From: Euphorbia lathyris
Lineage: Eukaryota; Streptophyta; Magnoliopsida; Malpighiales; Euphorbiaceae
Assembly: GCF_963576675.1 (NCBI RefSeq)
Contig: NC_088915.1
Span: forward strand, 32,951,501-33,015,500
Reading direction: 5' to 3'
Length of the DNA: 64,000 nt
The notes under the pieces are model-generated. The model was not told the DNA's origin. It searched no databases and saw only the letters and a program-made list of their open reading frames with translations. A program made the translations under genes and the position numbers. Positions within the stretch are counted from its first letter, which is position 1. The number at the start of each line of letters is the position of its first letter. Positions 1 to 11,089 of the stretch are shown in pieces.

Positions 1-1854
1 AAGACAACTTGGGATTTCCATATTTCCCAATTTACACGGAATGGTAAAGCATCTGGGATCTTTGAGTTTAGTAGGTAATTTGCTTGATACTATCGAACTA
101 CAATCTTCAGTAAGTGAAATGGATGAAATTCCTTCCCAACTAATCTTTTTTGAAATTAAATCTTTCAAGAATTTTCCATAGTTAGGAATTTGCGTAATTG
201 CATCCATGAATGTTAAATTTATATGCAAATTTTTAAGTTTATCTAAAAATGATAAAAGTTGTTTATCATGGTCCTTATTTCGGACCTTGTGTGGAAAAGG
301 TGGCTTTGGTACAAAAGGTTTCGTACTAGAGTCAATTGGTGTATCTTTTTGTTTTAATGTATCTTCTTTGGATTTTAGTAAATCATTTCCAGGTAAAGTT
401 GAATTTCCGGGCATTTCCGGACCTAAGTAGTTTTTCCCTGAGCGAAGAGTGATAGCCTTAACATGCTCTTTCGGATTTTCTTCCGTTTGGCTGGGAAGAC
501 TTCCCTCTTTGCGGGATGGAATTGATTTAGCAAGTTGTCCAATTTGAACCTCCAAATTATGGATGCTAGATGATTGGTTTTTGATAAGTTGATCGAATTT
601 ACTTTCGATCCGTTTAAAACCATCGTCTTGATTACTTACCTTTCCATTCATAGCATCTATAAATTTGTCGATTTTTAAAGATAAAGTGCTAATCGTATCT
701 CTTGTTTGATTTTGATAATTATTTACACGATATTGATTAGCATTTGCATTATTATTATTATTATTACTATCTTTCCAGTTAAAGTTAGGATGATTTCTCC
801 ATCCAGGATTATAAGTATTAGAATAAGGATTAGTAGTTTGGTTTTGTCCTTGGACAAAATTTACCTGTTCTATCTCATTCATACCTTCGTAATCAATGTC
901 TGTCTGGATCGGATTACCATTAGGATCGCACGGTGCCATAAACCTATCAACTTTGTGCGATAAGGCAGAAAATTGGGCTTGTAACATCGTAATTGGATCA
1001 AGATTCATTATACCTTTAACCGATGATGTACCTGAGGATGATGGTTTCGCCATTGGTATATGTCCACGCTCTGCGGGCCACATACTGCTGTTGATTGCCA
1101 TTTCCTCCAAAAGTTCTCTTGCTTGGACGGACGTCTTCTTCATAAATAACCCTCCAGACATAGCATCTAATGAACCTCTAGTCGTAGGATTTAATCCATT
1201 ATAGAATGTCTGCATTAAAAGTGCATCTGGCAATTGGTGGTGTGGGCATAAACGTTGAAGTTCTTTAAAACGTTCCCAAGCTTCATAAAGAGTTTCATTA
1301 TCATTTTGGGTAAAAGATGTCAATTCTTTGATGACTCTTGCGGTTTTTGCTAAAGGAAAATATTTTGATAAAAACGCTTGGGCTAATTGGTCCCAAGTTT
1401 CAAATGTTGCAGCAGGCATAGAAGTTAACCAAATTTTTTCCTTATCCTTCAAAGTGAAAGGAAAGAGGCGAAGTTTGATTGCTTCGGCTGTTACATTAGT
1501 AATTTTAAAAGTATCACAAATTTCTAAGAAATTTGTCAAATGGGCATTAGGGTTTTCGTTAGGTAGTCCATAAAACATTACGTTGTTTTGCAACATATTA
1601 AGCAAAGCAGGCTTAATTTCAAATTGATTTGCGTTTATAGGGGGTCTAACTACACTATTAGTTACACCGGCCATTCCTGGCCTAGCATAATCCATAAGTA
1701 TCGGTGGATCGGCCATATTTTCTGGCTGGACTACTTTGGGTTTTAAGGGTGTTTTGTCTTTGTTTTTGTTGTCTTTCTTGTTTTTCTTAAGTGTTCTTTC
1801 AATTTCTGGATCAAGAGGGTCTGGTGGCGTGCCCGAACTTCGCGAACTGCGCAT
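1..1854 (-). CDS. Athila-type Ty3 gag-protease polyprotein, 5' part (continues beyond window)
   Basis: Read on the minus strand from the ATG at 1854, the frame is open for 618 codons to the window edge; I translated it through without meeting a stop. The middle has a Retrotrans_gag pattern (a WLTSMPAATFETWDQL segment followed by an ERFKEL segment), then an Asn/Gln-rich linker with an AAT codon run, then the ITLRSGK motif typical of Athila gag. The last codons (FTIPCKLGN) resemble the start of the aspartic protease domain. The product would form the virus-like particle and mature it by protease. It lies about 170 bases downstream of the primer-binding site at 2025-2042 and the LTR at 2049-3645. 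The intact frame contrasts with most other elements here. No host function is implied. Confidence 0.85.
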   Translation of the reverse strand, partial: MRSSRSSGTPPDPLDPEIERTLKKNKKDNKNKDKTPLKPKVVQPENMADPPILMDYARPGMAGVTNSVVRPPINANQFEIKPALLNMLQNNVMFYGLPNENPNAHLTNFLEICDTFKITNVTAEAIKLRLFPFTLKDKEKIWLTSMPAATFETWDQLAQAFLSKYFPLAKTARVIKELTSFTQNDNETLYEAWERFKELQRLCPHHQLPDALLMQTFYNGLNPTTRGSLDAMSGGLFMKKTSVQARELLEEMAINSSMWPAERGHIPMAKPSSSGTSSVKGIMNLDPITMLQAQFSALSHKVDRFMAPCDPNGNPIQTDIDYEGMNEIEQVNFVQGQNQTTNPYSNTYNPGWRNHPNFNWKDSNNNNNNANANQYRVNNYQNQTRDTISTLSLKIDKFIDAMNGKVSNQDDGFKRIESKFDQLIKNQSSSIHNLEVQIGQLAKSIPSRKEGSLPSQTEENPKEHVKAITLRSGKNYLGPEMPGNSTLPGNDLLKSKEDTLKQKDTPIDSSTKPFVPKPPFPHKVRNKDHDKQLLSFLDKLKNLHINLTFMDAITQIPNYGKFLKDLISKKISWEGISSISLTEDCSSIVSSKLPTKLKDPRCFTIPCKLGNMEIPSCL

Positions 1855-2024
1855 GAACTTGAAATTGTTGCACGAACCAAACTACCTTCAAAACAAAATT
1901 GAAAACAAATATGTTATATAAACTGAAAATAAATAAAATGTAAAAGTTGTATAAAAATAATGTGTAAACCTAGATTCGAAAATAAAATACGAAAAATAAA
2001 AATTTTGTCAAAAATTTTGGCGTA

Positions 2025-2042
2025 TCCCCGGCAATGGCGCCA
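2025..2042 (-). other. Primer-binding site of the Athila-type element
   Basis: Minus-strand sequence TGGCGCCATTGCCGGGGA begins six bases inside the LTR end. It closely matches the primer-binding site known from Athila elements, usually assigned to tRNA-Asp. It fixes the element's orientation as minus. Confidence 0.8.
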
Positions 2043-2048
2043 AAAACT

Positions 2049-3645
2049 TGTTGAGCGATTTCCGCAAGTGCACGGTTTCGCTTGTAGTAATAAAAATATC
2101 GATCCCACAGGGATACGTTTTTTAACGAAAAACTTATTTTTGAATCTATTAATTTCGAACTTGTTAGATTTACTATTGAATGTTAATGAAAAGTGAAATT
2201 TGTCTAATTGAATTTAGGAAAAATAATTGTTTAATTGAGTTTGTGGACTTTGAGTATTTGAAAATGCTAGAATAAGATTTTATATCAGAATATATCGATT
2301 GTTAGAAAAGTTTTCTGATTTAGGGATGAATTTTACAAAACAGGAACATTTAGAACTTTTAGAAAAACAAATAAATGTATTCGTTTGCATTGAGCAAAGA
2401 AAACAACTTAAACTTTGTATTAATTATGACGATGAAATAAATGACGGAACCTCTAATTAATTGGCTTTGAACGTGGCAAAACCCTTTAGCCGGCATAATG
2501 TCCTTAACCAAATTAAAACTCTACCGAGATAATAATTTGCCTAAGTGTTCAACAAAGTTTCCTTGTAATGATTTTGAATTAACTACGTTTTAATGAAAAC
2601 ACCAGCAATCACTTTAGTGGGTTGGTTACCATAAGTGTTGCATAACGATTTATCGAATAGAACGGACTTTATTAGATGAAATATAAATTGATACAAGTTT
2701 ACAGAGAACATGGAGCATCGAGTTCTTCGAGGGCGTGCAAGTGAATGGCTGATCAGTCCTTTCCTTGGGTTTCCTTAGAGGTTGTCAGGCTCAGGGGCGA
2801 ACACTCTACTCAATCTTCTCGCTGTAACTTCGTAATAGGGATTCGGTCGGCCTCTACCAAAATGCAAACTAAAACTGGAACAATGTCTAAACGCTACTGT
2901 GTTTGTAATTAAACTATAAACAATATGTGTACCTCATCTTGTTTTGTACAGAATCTAATTTCTAACTCTCGAATTGTTTTTACTTAGAACTTATACATTA
3001 GTTCTACGCTCTGATTCTATATCTATATTACATAACATTACATCGCATTTTTCTCAACATCAACTCTTTATTTATAGATGTTGAAGGGTTGTGATTGAAG
3101 TGATATGTCCTTTTGTGAAAAGACGTATTCGTTGGTAAAGAGTCGTGTCCGTTGTTAAGAATTGTGTTCTTTGTGAAGAGTCGTTTCTATCCACCCGAAC
3201 GAACGCGTTTCTTGATTTTCAACATGTGTTCATTGCACCTTTGGCAGAATTCTGCACTTACCGAGAATGGGGATCCTCGGCCGTGAATGGGGGAACATCA
3301 AGTTAAGCTTTGGACGAAGGGAGGAAGTAGCTGAAGGACGCGTGTCGCGGCCGTGGGTGGTGGATTCGCGGTCGCGGCACGGTGCGTTTTTTCACTTCTT
3401 TGCTCTCGTTCGTGTCCTTGACTTGACGCTTTTGATTTACGTCGTCTTTGACTCCTTTTGTAGGGTTTTTCTTCTGTTTTTGATCCTTTTTCGTTCCTAT
3501 TTGGATTTTACCAAATATTTAGGTACCTTGCAAGAAAGAAAGATATTCGAGAGTAAAAGTAATCTAAACAGATATAAATAACACAAATTTGTAATAAAAA
3601 TGATGTAAATATTAATGATATTTTAGGTATATTTTGGGCTTAACA
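2049..3645 (-). repeat. 5' LTR of the Athila-type element
   Basis: The LTR is 1597 bp. On the minus strand it begins TGTTAAGCCC at 3645 and ends CGCTCAACA at 2049. Most of its length can be followed in the solo LTR at 16518-18019, including the terminal stretch with GTGCACTTGCGGAAATCGC, but with many differences and a diverged central part near 3240-3400. The matching 3' LTR lies left of the window, so the target duplication cannot be checked. Confidence 0.85.
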
Positions 3646-4035
3646 CATTTCTTCTGAAAAAATGTATCTATTGTTGATTATTTTTTCTTTCCACCTAAAC
3701 CAAAATGAACACCATTCTTAACTTTTTTGTAGTGCAAACACAATTTTTAGTATATATCGTAGCAAGTAGTTTTTTAAGGTGATCATTGCTTGAAATACCT
3801 CTTTTAACGATACATTTGCGATAATGTAATTATCATCTGGTTCAGGATCATTTCCATCATTATTGATTGAATAATTTCTTCGTCTGTATGCATTTTACAA
3901 TAAAAAATTATCTATAAAATAATAAATATTGATTTATCGATAAATTAATAATTTATTCATTTATCGAAATCTCGCTTAATGAATATTTTTTTCGGTCCAA
4001 ATGATATGTATTTATCGAAGTTTTACTGTATATTT
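3646..4035 (-). mobile_element. Remnant of a pogo/Tigger-like (Tc1/mariner) DNA transposon
   Basis: At 3966-4032 the minus strand reads like a terminal inverted repeat of plant pogo-like elements (ACAGTAAAACTTCGATAAAT, then GACCGAAAAAAATATTCATT). A related end lies at 10829-10895. At about 3740-3860 the minus strand encodes NVSLKEVFQAMITLKNYLL after an acidic stretch, resembling the C-terminal tail of Tigger/Jerky-like transposases. A frameshift and the joining of a tail to an end suggest internal deletion. The family call rests on pattern recognition only. Confidence 0.4.
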
Positions 4036-6420
4036 AACACATTTCATTTCAATCCGGTCTCATCTAATCCAATTCAGCTATCGATCTTATTCCGGATAAA
4101 GTTCAGGCTAGTTCTTGGACAAAAAGTCAACAGTCCACCTATCGGCGACCCAATTTAGTCGCTAAATAGAACGACATCGGTCACTAAATCTATACATGTT
4201 CGTAAAAATGAGCAGCAAAATTCATCGTCGCTATCTCTGAAACGGCGGCACTTCCTTCAATACGTCGGTGACAGATCGTTCCAGCAGTGCTGGTGATCCT
4301 TCACTGAACTATAACGGTGGTTCTTCCTCCATGGATCCGTTTTGTTTCAATGAAGGTAACCGTCTCTGCCTTCGCTCTTTTTAAGATTGCTGAGCCCCAT
4401 CTTCTTCTAATTTTTTCTAATTACCCTAATTTTTTTATTAGAAGACGAGCCTTGGTAAACATTGTTATCTTTCTTGCAAAAAAAAAAATGACAAGCCAAT
4501 GCGTCCAGTACATCCGTGTGGTGGATCCCTCTTAAACCATCGCTTAAGCGGCGAGTCGCCGGGCCTTCTGTACCCTAATTTTTTATGGGAAAGTTACACA
4601 GAAATTCATTTTCTAAAAACTATTTATAACTATGTCAAGTCATAATTTTGGATTATATCAAACCAGTAAAATCAGTACTTTTAATATAATTTAAGGATTA
4701 GAATTTATAAATTATAAGTCTATAATATATTTTTTAGGGTTTATGATTTATGAATTGGAGTCTGGAACTTCTAAATCATGGTGTAAAATCATAATATATA
4801 GAAAATAATGACATATTAAGAATTAAGTTTGATGATATGACTTAGTTGTGATTTTGTATTAATTATGATATTCATGTATTTGACCCATTTTTTATTAATT
4901 GCCCAAAAGTGTAGATAGCCCACCCAATATTCCAAATTGCAACTCCGAACAAATAAAGAAAGAAAATTGAGGGAGAGAGGAAGTAAGGAACTAAAGGAAT
5001 CGAAGAATGTAAAGGAGGAGACTGGAGACAGATGACGGAAAGGAGACATCGCCGCCAGTTCTGCTGGTCAGATAGGTTTCTTACAGCTCTTATTCTTTTT
5101 TTTCCTGGCAATTCGAAATTACCCAATTAAGTTTTTTACTGTTGATTTTGTTCTCCTGGGTTCAGGTTTTGTTGTTATATGTGTGATGGATTTTGAATTT
5201 GAATTGGGATTTTCCAAATTTATCAGTTTACTAGCTTGATAGCTTATTCAGTTTTTCCAATTTCTTAAAATAGTTAAGGGATGAATTTTTTTTTTTTGGA
5301 GCAACTTTTCCCATTTTGAGTTTTGAAGGAAAGAAAAGAAAGCAAGAGTGCTATACTTGTATGTATTAACTACTGAAGTTGAGTAGCAAAATTTCCTCAT
5401 TTCTAATGTTGTTTTTGTCATTTCTCTGCTCAGGTCCACGAAGACATCATAATGCTCAAGATTTTCAGGTAATTTATCTCTAGTGAAAGACAACTTAGTT
5501 AATATATAATAGATTTTCACTCTTAACATGAGCATACACCTTTATTAGTACTCTTGTTTTCTATCATGTGCTAAATGTATGTGACACTGTTTGTTAATAT
5601 ACTCTTATTGAATATATTATTTTTACATCTTTGCATTGCAAATTTTGTCAAATTTCATGTGAAAAAACTCAATATGTTCAATCGGCATTGCATTTTGAGA
5701 ATTATTTGTCTTTACTGATGGATCGACACTTTTCTATTTTCCTTGGTTTTCTGGGTATTTCTCAAAATGTTGTTGCTCATGGGTACAATATGGGTGATGG
5801 GCTTGGTGTTGTGATACTGATGCTAAGAGAAAATGCTAGACTCTCATGTCCCTGTAATCATCTTTTCTTGGCTTTTTTCTAAAACTTATTGCTCTCAAAT
5901 GAACCATAGTTAGATGTTGAAATTCTGAACACAAAAGGCATGATTGTTCAATTATGTAAATGATAAATCACATTCAGCAGTAGCTTCTTTGCTTCAAAAA
6001 TTAATAGTTTATGCTGGAACAGTTTTAGCAACAACAACTGCTTATTGACAATTTTCAAAGCTTAATACATTAGAGTCCTGCAATCGGCTAAATAATACGA
6101 TTAGTCCTCTGAACTTGTTTTTATGCCACAATTTCTTATTGACAACTTTTCAAAGCTTAATACATTAGGGTCCTATAATCGGCTAAATAATGCGATTAGT
6201 CCTCTGAATTCAGAGGTGGAAGCTTGTGTGTTTCTACTCATCCTCTTAAAGAAAAACCAAACTAAAAATGCATGATTTTAGATTAATTTGGTATTGAAAC
6301 CCAAAAAAGGAGACATTATTATTAAAATAATTGTCAAAAGCACCACAAGTGCTTTCTAAATCCTTAATATGCTACACTATAGACTATAGTATGATGAGTC
6401 CCATTACAAGTTGTGAGTGA
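4036..6420. other. Intergenic stretch with weak exon-like fragments
   Basis: No convincing gene. On the plus strand a 30-codon open piece ending DPFCFNEG runs to a GT at about 4261-4353. A purine-rich leader-like stretch precedes an ATG at 5032 (MTERRHRRQFCW). A short piece between CAG and GTAATT lies near 5434-5461. They do not join into a clear reading frame and I recognise no family. They could be remains of a plus-strand gene or a non-coding transcript. The rest is AT-rich. Confidence 0.25.
6041..6210. repeat. Imperfect direct duplication of about 75 bp
   Basis: The stretch 6041-6116 (starting CTTATTGACAATTTTCAAAG) recurs at 6135-6210 with a few substitutions. Both copies contain ATCGGCTAAATAAT and end at AGTCCTCTGAA. 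It lies 3' of FAD3 and has no open frame. Confidence 0.75.
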
Positions 6421-6708
6421 TCAGAGTATCTTCGCTTTACTTAATTTATACATTGCAGGGTCAGTCTGATAATACACTATCTCTCCATAGTCACTCACAT
6501 AATGATCTTCTGTTATGCTTCTTACTAAACTGTCCAACAAATGAAATGGAAATGCCCCTGACTTCTTTGGTTCTCTGTAGTACTTTCCCAGCACTGACTT
6601 TGCTGCCTTTGTCTGCATAAAACATTACATCAATCATATTTTATAAACTTACGGTTGTTGTTGAGCTCTCAATCAATTATAATCGTTTGTAGTTACCGCT
6701 TCTACTAA

Positions 6709-6741
<33 letters not shown>

Positions 6742-8323
6742 AATGACGTGTGTTCCTATGTCATGATGGATATTATTGAAAATTCCGTAATCTCGATCTA
6801 CTGTTGTAAGTCCCCCGCGTAAATAGCTCCATTCCTCCCCGCGGTACCAGGGAAGTTTACGATCATGTCCATGGTGATGCAAGTATGTAACGATATCCAA
6901 CCACATAACAAATATCTTCCAAAATTTTGGAAATTAATTAGATGATTATGAATTCAATAATTAAGAGCAAATTAATTGTTTTGAACTTACTGCATAAGGG
7001 ACACCATAGACCTTAAGGACTTGAAGATGACCAAAAATGTAGCAGGAAGAGAGGAGCAAAACTACCATCATAAGCCAACATAGTGTTGAAGTTAACACAG
7101 CTTTTCTTTCACTAGGAGAAAACAGTTCACTGTATGGATTGAAATGTGAACCTTCTTTTCCTGGACTTCTCGTCCACTGTATATGCCAAATATAATTAAG
7201 ATTTATTAATATATATAACGTAGTCATGGAATGGTTTATTCAACTTTCATTTTTATTTCAATAAAGTCTTTCCGGCTAATTAATACACTGAAAAACTGAT
7301 ATAGCAGCCATGTTGGAAAAACTTATTTTTATGTATGAGATGATAGCCACGTGTAAACTTTCTATTTAACTTTTCTCTTAAAATAATTGGTGGGAGAGCT
7401 TTGTCCGACTCAAATTAAGATTACTCTAGGATATAATCTGTGATGGCTTAAGGTAAAAAATGAGTAGTAGATCTGATAAAATTGGATGAACAAGTGGCTT
7501 ACCAGATAGAAAGGGTATGCAAACATGGGGAGAGGCATAGTGAATCTCATCACCCGAGTACGTAGATCTAAGCTCTTATATATCTTTTCAGGAAGCTGAT
7601 TAGTATGATAAATAGAGATTAATTAATATTAATTCCTCATCATTTATTTGCTTAATCTAGATCCATAAAAAAGATTAAAGAACTTGCCGGAACCCATGAC
7701 TCATCCTTCTCAACATTTCCATGATTCTGATGGTGAGTTCTGTGGCTGATTCTCCTGCAAAAAATAGAAAAATGAACACAACAAAAATGGCTTAGATTGA
7801 GGAATTATGGATCTCAAATCGCTCAACTCGGATGAGATTAATTATAAAAAAAAAGAAGAAGATGAGTTTACCATCCATGGTAGGGTACAAGAATTGAGGA
7901 ATGCAGAAAATGGCCCATTACATTATTTAGGAAGGAGCTATCAGAAAAGCTTCCATGTCCACTGTAATTAATCCAAAAGCACACAATTAGTGGAATAATT
8001 AAAAATGAAAGGATCCTTATTAATTAATGTTAATATTACCAGTCATGACCAAGAACGAATATAGCCCAAAACATGGTCCCCTGAGAAATCCAATAGATTG
8101 GCCAAAACAAGCATGAATTGAAGAAAAGAGCAGAAGCAGCCAAAGTAAAAACGACAAGGACATCTCTTAAAACATAAGTGAGAGATCTCCATGGATTTTT
8201 GACCCAACAATGCTTAGGAATTGCAGCTCGAATCTCAGCAATTTTGAAAGGAGGAGGGTTGCTCGGATCAAAATCATTATCATCACCATCAGGGTTGAGA
8301 GAAGAGGGATCTTGGACAGTCAT
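6421..8323 (-). CDS. FAD3: Microsomal omega-3 fatty acid desaturase (delta-15), seven exons
   Basis: Converts linoleic to alpha-linolenic acid on ER phospholipids, taking electrons from cytochrome b5. Exons (minus): 8323-8040, 7961-7872, 7754-7688, 7595-7503, 7176-6991, 6915-6697, 6612-6421; these give 1131 bp, 376 residues and one unbroken frame. The three iron-binding histidine boxes are present: HDCGH (93-97, split by intron 1), HRTHH (129-133) and HVIHH (296-300). There is no plastid transit peptide, and the C-terminus KAKIL fits a KxKxx ER-retrieval signal, so this is the FAD3 type rather than FAD7/8. Exons of 90, 67, 93 and 186 bp match the conserved plant FAD3/FAD7 plan. Two oddities: intron 3 has a GC donor (CCG|GCAAGT), and the 219-bp exon 6 equals the usual 81- and 138-bp exons joined. 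It appears functional; no disabling change is seen. Confidence 0.95.
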
Positions 8324-8690
8324 AGTTGATGATAAAATAAAGCAAATTAAGTTGAAGCAGAGTTATATATAATTAATTAAACAAATTAGTATTGATCCAT
8401 GTAATTCTCTCCTCCTAATAAAAATGCAGATGAGATCCTGATTGCTATAATGCTGGGTCAAAAATATCCATGCAAATCTCTCACCCCCATAACCGTTATC
8501 TTGCTTTTTCTTAAATTATCATTTCCAAACTCACACCAAAATTTCATAATATCATTATTTCATCAACTCAAATCATGTTATATTAAACCTGGTCCATATT
8601 AAAACTTCTCCACCTATATATGTATATATTTAAAAGTTGAAGTCTCTTAACCTGGAACCCTCCATTTTGAAGTAAAAATGCAAACATGAG

Positions 8691-8698
8691 TATAAAAA
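8691..8698 (+). promoter_or_regulatory. Possible plus-strand TATA box, divergent from FAD3
   Basis: TATAAAAA is followed about 30 bases on by a CT-rich stretch (CATCTTCCCTATC) typical of plant 5' leaders. No coding frame follows, so any transcript would be non-coding or a remnant of a lost gene. Confidence 0.25.
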
Positions 8699-9730
8699 TG
8701 AGCAACCAAACACCTCATTCATCTTCCCTATCTTTTTCGTTTCTTCTATAATAAACTCTCTCTGTAAATTATAAATCATAACCAACCATTAGAGAATTTT
8801 TTGAGATTGCTTCAATTTGAATGTTTCATACAGTAATAAAGTAATTTCTTTCATTTCCTTTCATTTACCTACATTATAATTGTTTATTGTGTACTTTATT
8901 TTGTTTTGTTTGATGTTTGGGCTCAATTTGTAGGATTTTTAGGACGCTACATATCAATCCTCATTTTCTATATAATTGAAATATTTATTTGTTTATGGAG
9001 AGTTGAGTTTCAATGGTAGTTTGGTAAGTTCTTAATGATTATCTAATTTTCATTTTTAAGGCATTAATGTTCAAAAATGTTAATTTGCCTCTTAACATTT
9101 CTTTAATTGTTAACTCTAGTCTATAGTATAAGTTAATTTGCCTCTTCCTCTTAGCAAAATGAACAAAGAAAAATGAAATATGTTCATAGTACAAGTTGTT
9201 AGAAAAATGTTAGTTAAAATTATTATTATTTAAATTTCTTCGATTTCTAAAACTGTCAAGCTTAATGAATCTAACTAATAGAGTTAATTTCACATATTAA
9301 TTCTAAACTTTCATTGTATTGAGTGGTTTGAGATTTAATTCTCATTAATTCAAATTAATTCATAGACTTAGTACTTTATTAAGGAAAATCAATTTTTTAA
9401 TTAATGGGCCAAAAACATTTCCACTCTCCTACGTATATGTCCATATCTTGTCATTTTCTCTTATTAAAAAAACGAGATAGAGAAAATTCTCTGCCAAATT
9501 TCTTTTTCATCCCTACATTTTCATTTTATGTTCCCCTATTCGTTTCGTGTTCTTAATTCCGATGATGATTATCAACAGATGATTAGTACAAATTACACAT
9601 ATGTTGTATATTGGGAGATGGTTTCTAATTGCGGCAAAAATTATCTTAAGGACACGAATTTCATAAAGTCCTAGATTTCTTCATTTCTATTCACTAAAGG
9701 TTTAAGGCTTTCTATAATTTTGTTATCATT

Positions 9731-9925
9731 ACTGTAAATTCAGATTAATAATATTATATGTTTTATTATTGTTATTGTATTCTTTTTGAATTAATATTAT
9801 TAACATAAGTTGGGACACTTTAGTGTATAATCTTTATTACTGTAAATTTAGATTAATAATATTGTATGTTCTATTATTGTTATTGTATTCTTTTTGAATT
9901 AATATTATTAACACAAGTTGGGTAA
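9731..9925. repeat. Tandem duplication with a 108-bp period
   Basis: The sequence ACTGTAAATTCAGATTAATA and the following 80 bases recur 108 bases later with few changes, ending TTATTAACACAAGTTGGG. No coding content. Confidence 0.75.
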
Positions 9926-10137
9926 ATTACATACGAGTTTTACAACATTTACCATGTTTCACACTTTAGTGTATAACCTTCATGACATACAAAATGTCAC
10001 AACCTTATGGTGACTTCTCACTAAAGTGTGTAGCTGAAAATTATGACCGGTCAATATGACACCTAAACACTTTTGATAACTTTAAAGTAAAAAAAGTGGA
10101 ACCCTTTAGAGATGTAATGACCTAAGTAACCTAAGAA

Positions 10138-10293
10138 GGCGTTTAGTATTTAATGAGGATAGAGATAAGAATAAGTGTTGGGATAAGGATAAGGATAAAG
10201 ATAAAAAATAAGATAATTGCAAATTATTATTTCATGTTTATTTTGTGGGATAAAGATTGAGATAAAATAATATATTTTACTATATTACTGGTG
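10138..10293. repeat. Fragment of a small DNA-transposon (MITE) family, cut by an LTR
   Basis: The sequence GTTTAGTATTTAATGAGGATAGAGATAA and the interior around GATAAAATAATATATTTTAC match the reverse complement of the right half of the repeat at 13620-14005. The similarity stops at 10293, where an LTR end begins. Confidence 0.45.
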
Positions 10294-10828
10294 TGTTGGA
10301 TATGGACGCTAGCAAGTGCACTAGGTTGGATGTAGATTAAGCCAAGTGCCGACTGTGTCGTATTCCACATGGATTGAGATGGAAATTGTGTAAAAGATTA
10401 CCTTAATAGATACAAACCATATAGTGGGAAGATAAACAAGAATATGTGTTTGCTCATACATGTGTTCTAATCATACAAGAATGTTTTAATGCATAAGGTC
10501 CATGTTTCTTTATTCTCTAGTCAGTAAGGTCTGGTCTCTCATACTCCAAAGATACTAAAAATATTGAATAACCAAGTCTCTTTGCATTATTAATACTCAA
10601 GCATTAAGTTCTAGAAAGCATTTCATAAATGAAAACCATAATACATAACTAATCGCGTCTCCGTCAATAATCATGCATGTGTTTCCTCCGTCAAAAGCTG
10701 ATATTGGGGATCCCACTGGATGTAAGCATGACTAAATAATCTGAATAATCATGGACAATTCTGCTCCACGTTCACGGCACCAGTGATAACTGGTTACCTG
10801 ATTCTGCTTACATGTTCAAAGCAACTTC
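10294..10828 (-). repeat. Partial Ty3 (Athila-like) LTR
   Basis: On the minus strand this ends GTGCACTTGCTAGCGTCCAT then ATCCAACA at 10294. The layout copies the ends of the Athila-type LTRs in this window (a GGATC/GGAATAC box, then GTGCACTTGC, then CAACA). The 5' end was not found, the other side abuts a pogo-like end at 10829, and no duplication is visible, so it is a fragment. Confidence 0.45.
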
Positions 10829-10895
10829 GTAATCTCGTTTAATGAATATTTTTTTCCGGTCCCAAGGATATGCATTTATCGAGTTATACTGTAGT
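10829..10895 (-). repeat. Second pogo/Tigger-like terminal repeat
   Basis: On the minus strand this reads ACAGTATAACTCGATAAATG and later GACCGGAAAAAAATATTCAT, close to the end at 3966-4032. No transposase is seen beside it. The next 190 bases to the kinase gene are AT-rich and empty. Confidence 0.45.
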
Positions 10896-11089
10896 ACAAT
10901 ATATTAACTTACCAATTACAACTTATATAATTAATGTTTGACAAGTAATACATTCAGTTATAAGGAAGTCAGTTAATAATTTGATGATTATATAAACAAT
11001 ATATACTTTGGCTTTGCATTTACATATCAAAATAAAAAATTAATCAAAAATTAATGTATGCAATTAAGATAAAAAAGAACAAAAAGAAG

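Larger units (their letters stand above)
8324..10137. other. FAD3 upstream region and AT-rich intergenic DNA
   Basis: This is the 5' side of FAD3. TATA-like runs on the minus strand lie at about 8364-8371 and 8615-8630; neither can be chosen without transcript data, and a 5'UTR intron is possible. From about 8850 to 9700 I see only AT-rich sequence without genes. Confidence 0.4.

Noticed and set aside
706..1204. Plus-strand frames in the Athila gag region
   Set aside because: They are shadows of the minus-strand gag frame, including the AAT codon run read in reverse.
10294..10828. Complete solo LTR with target duplication
   Set aside because: Only one LTR end is clear, the other side runs into a pogo-like end, and no 5-bp duplication was found; listed as a fragment only.
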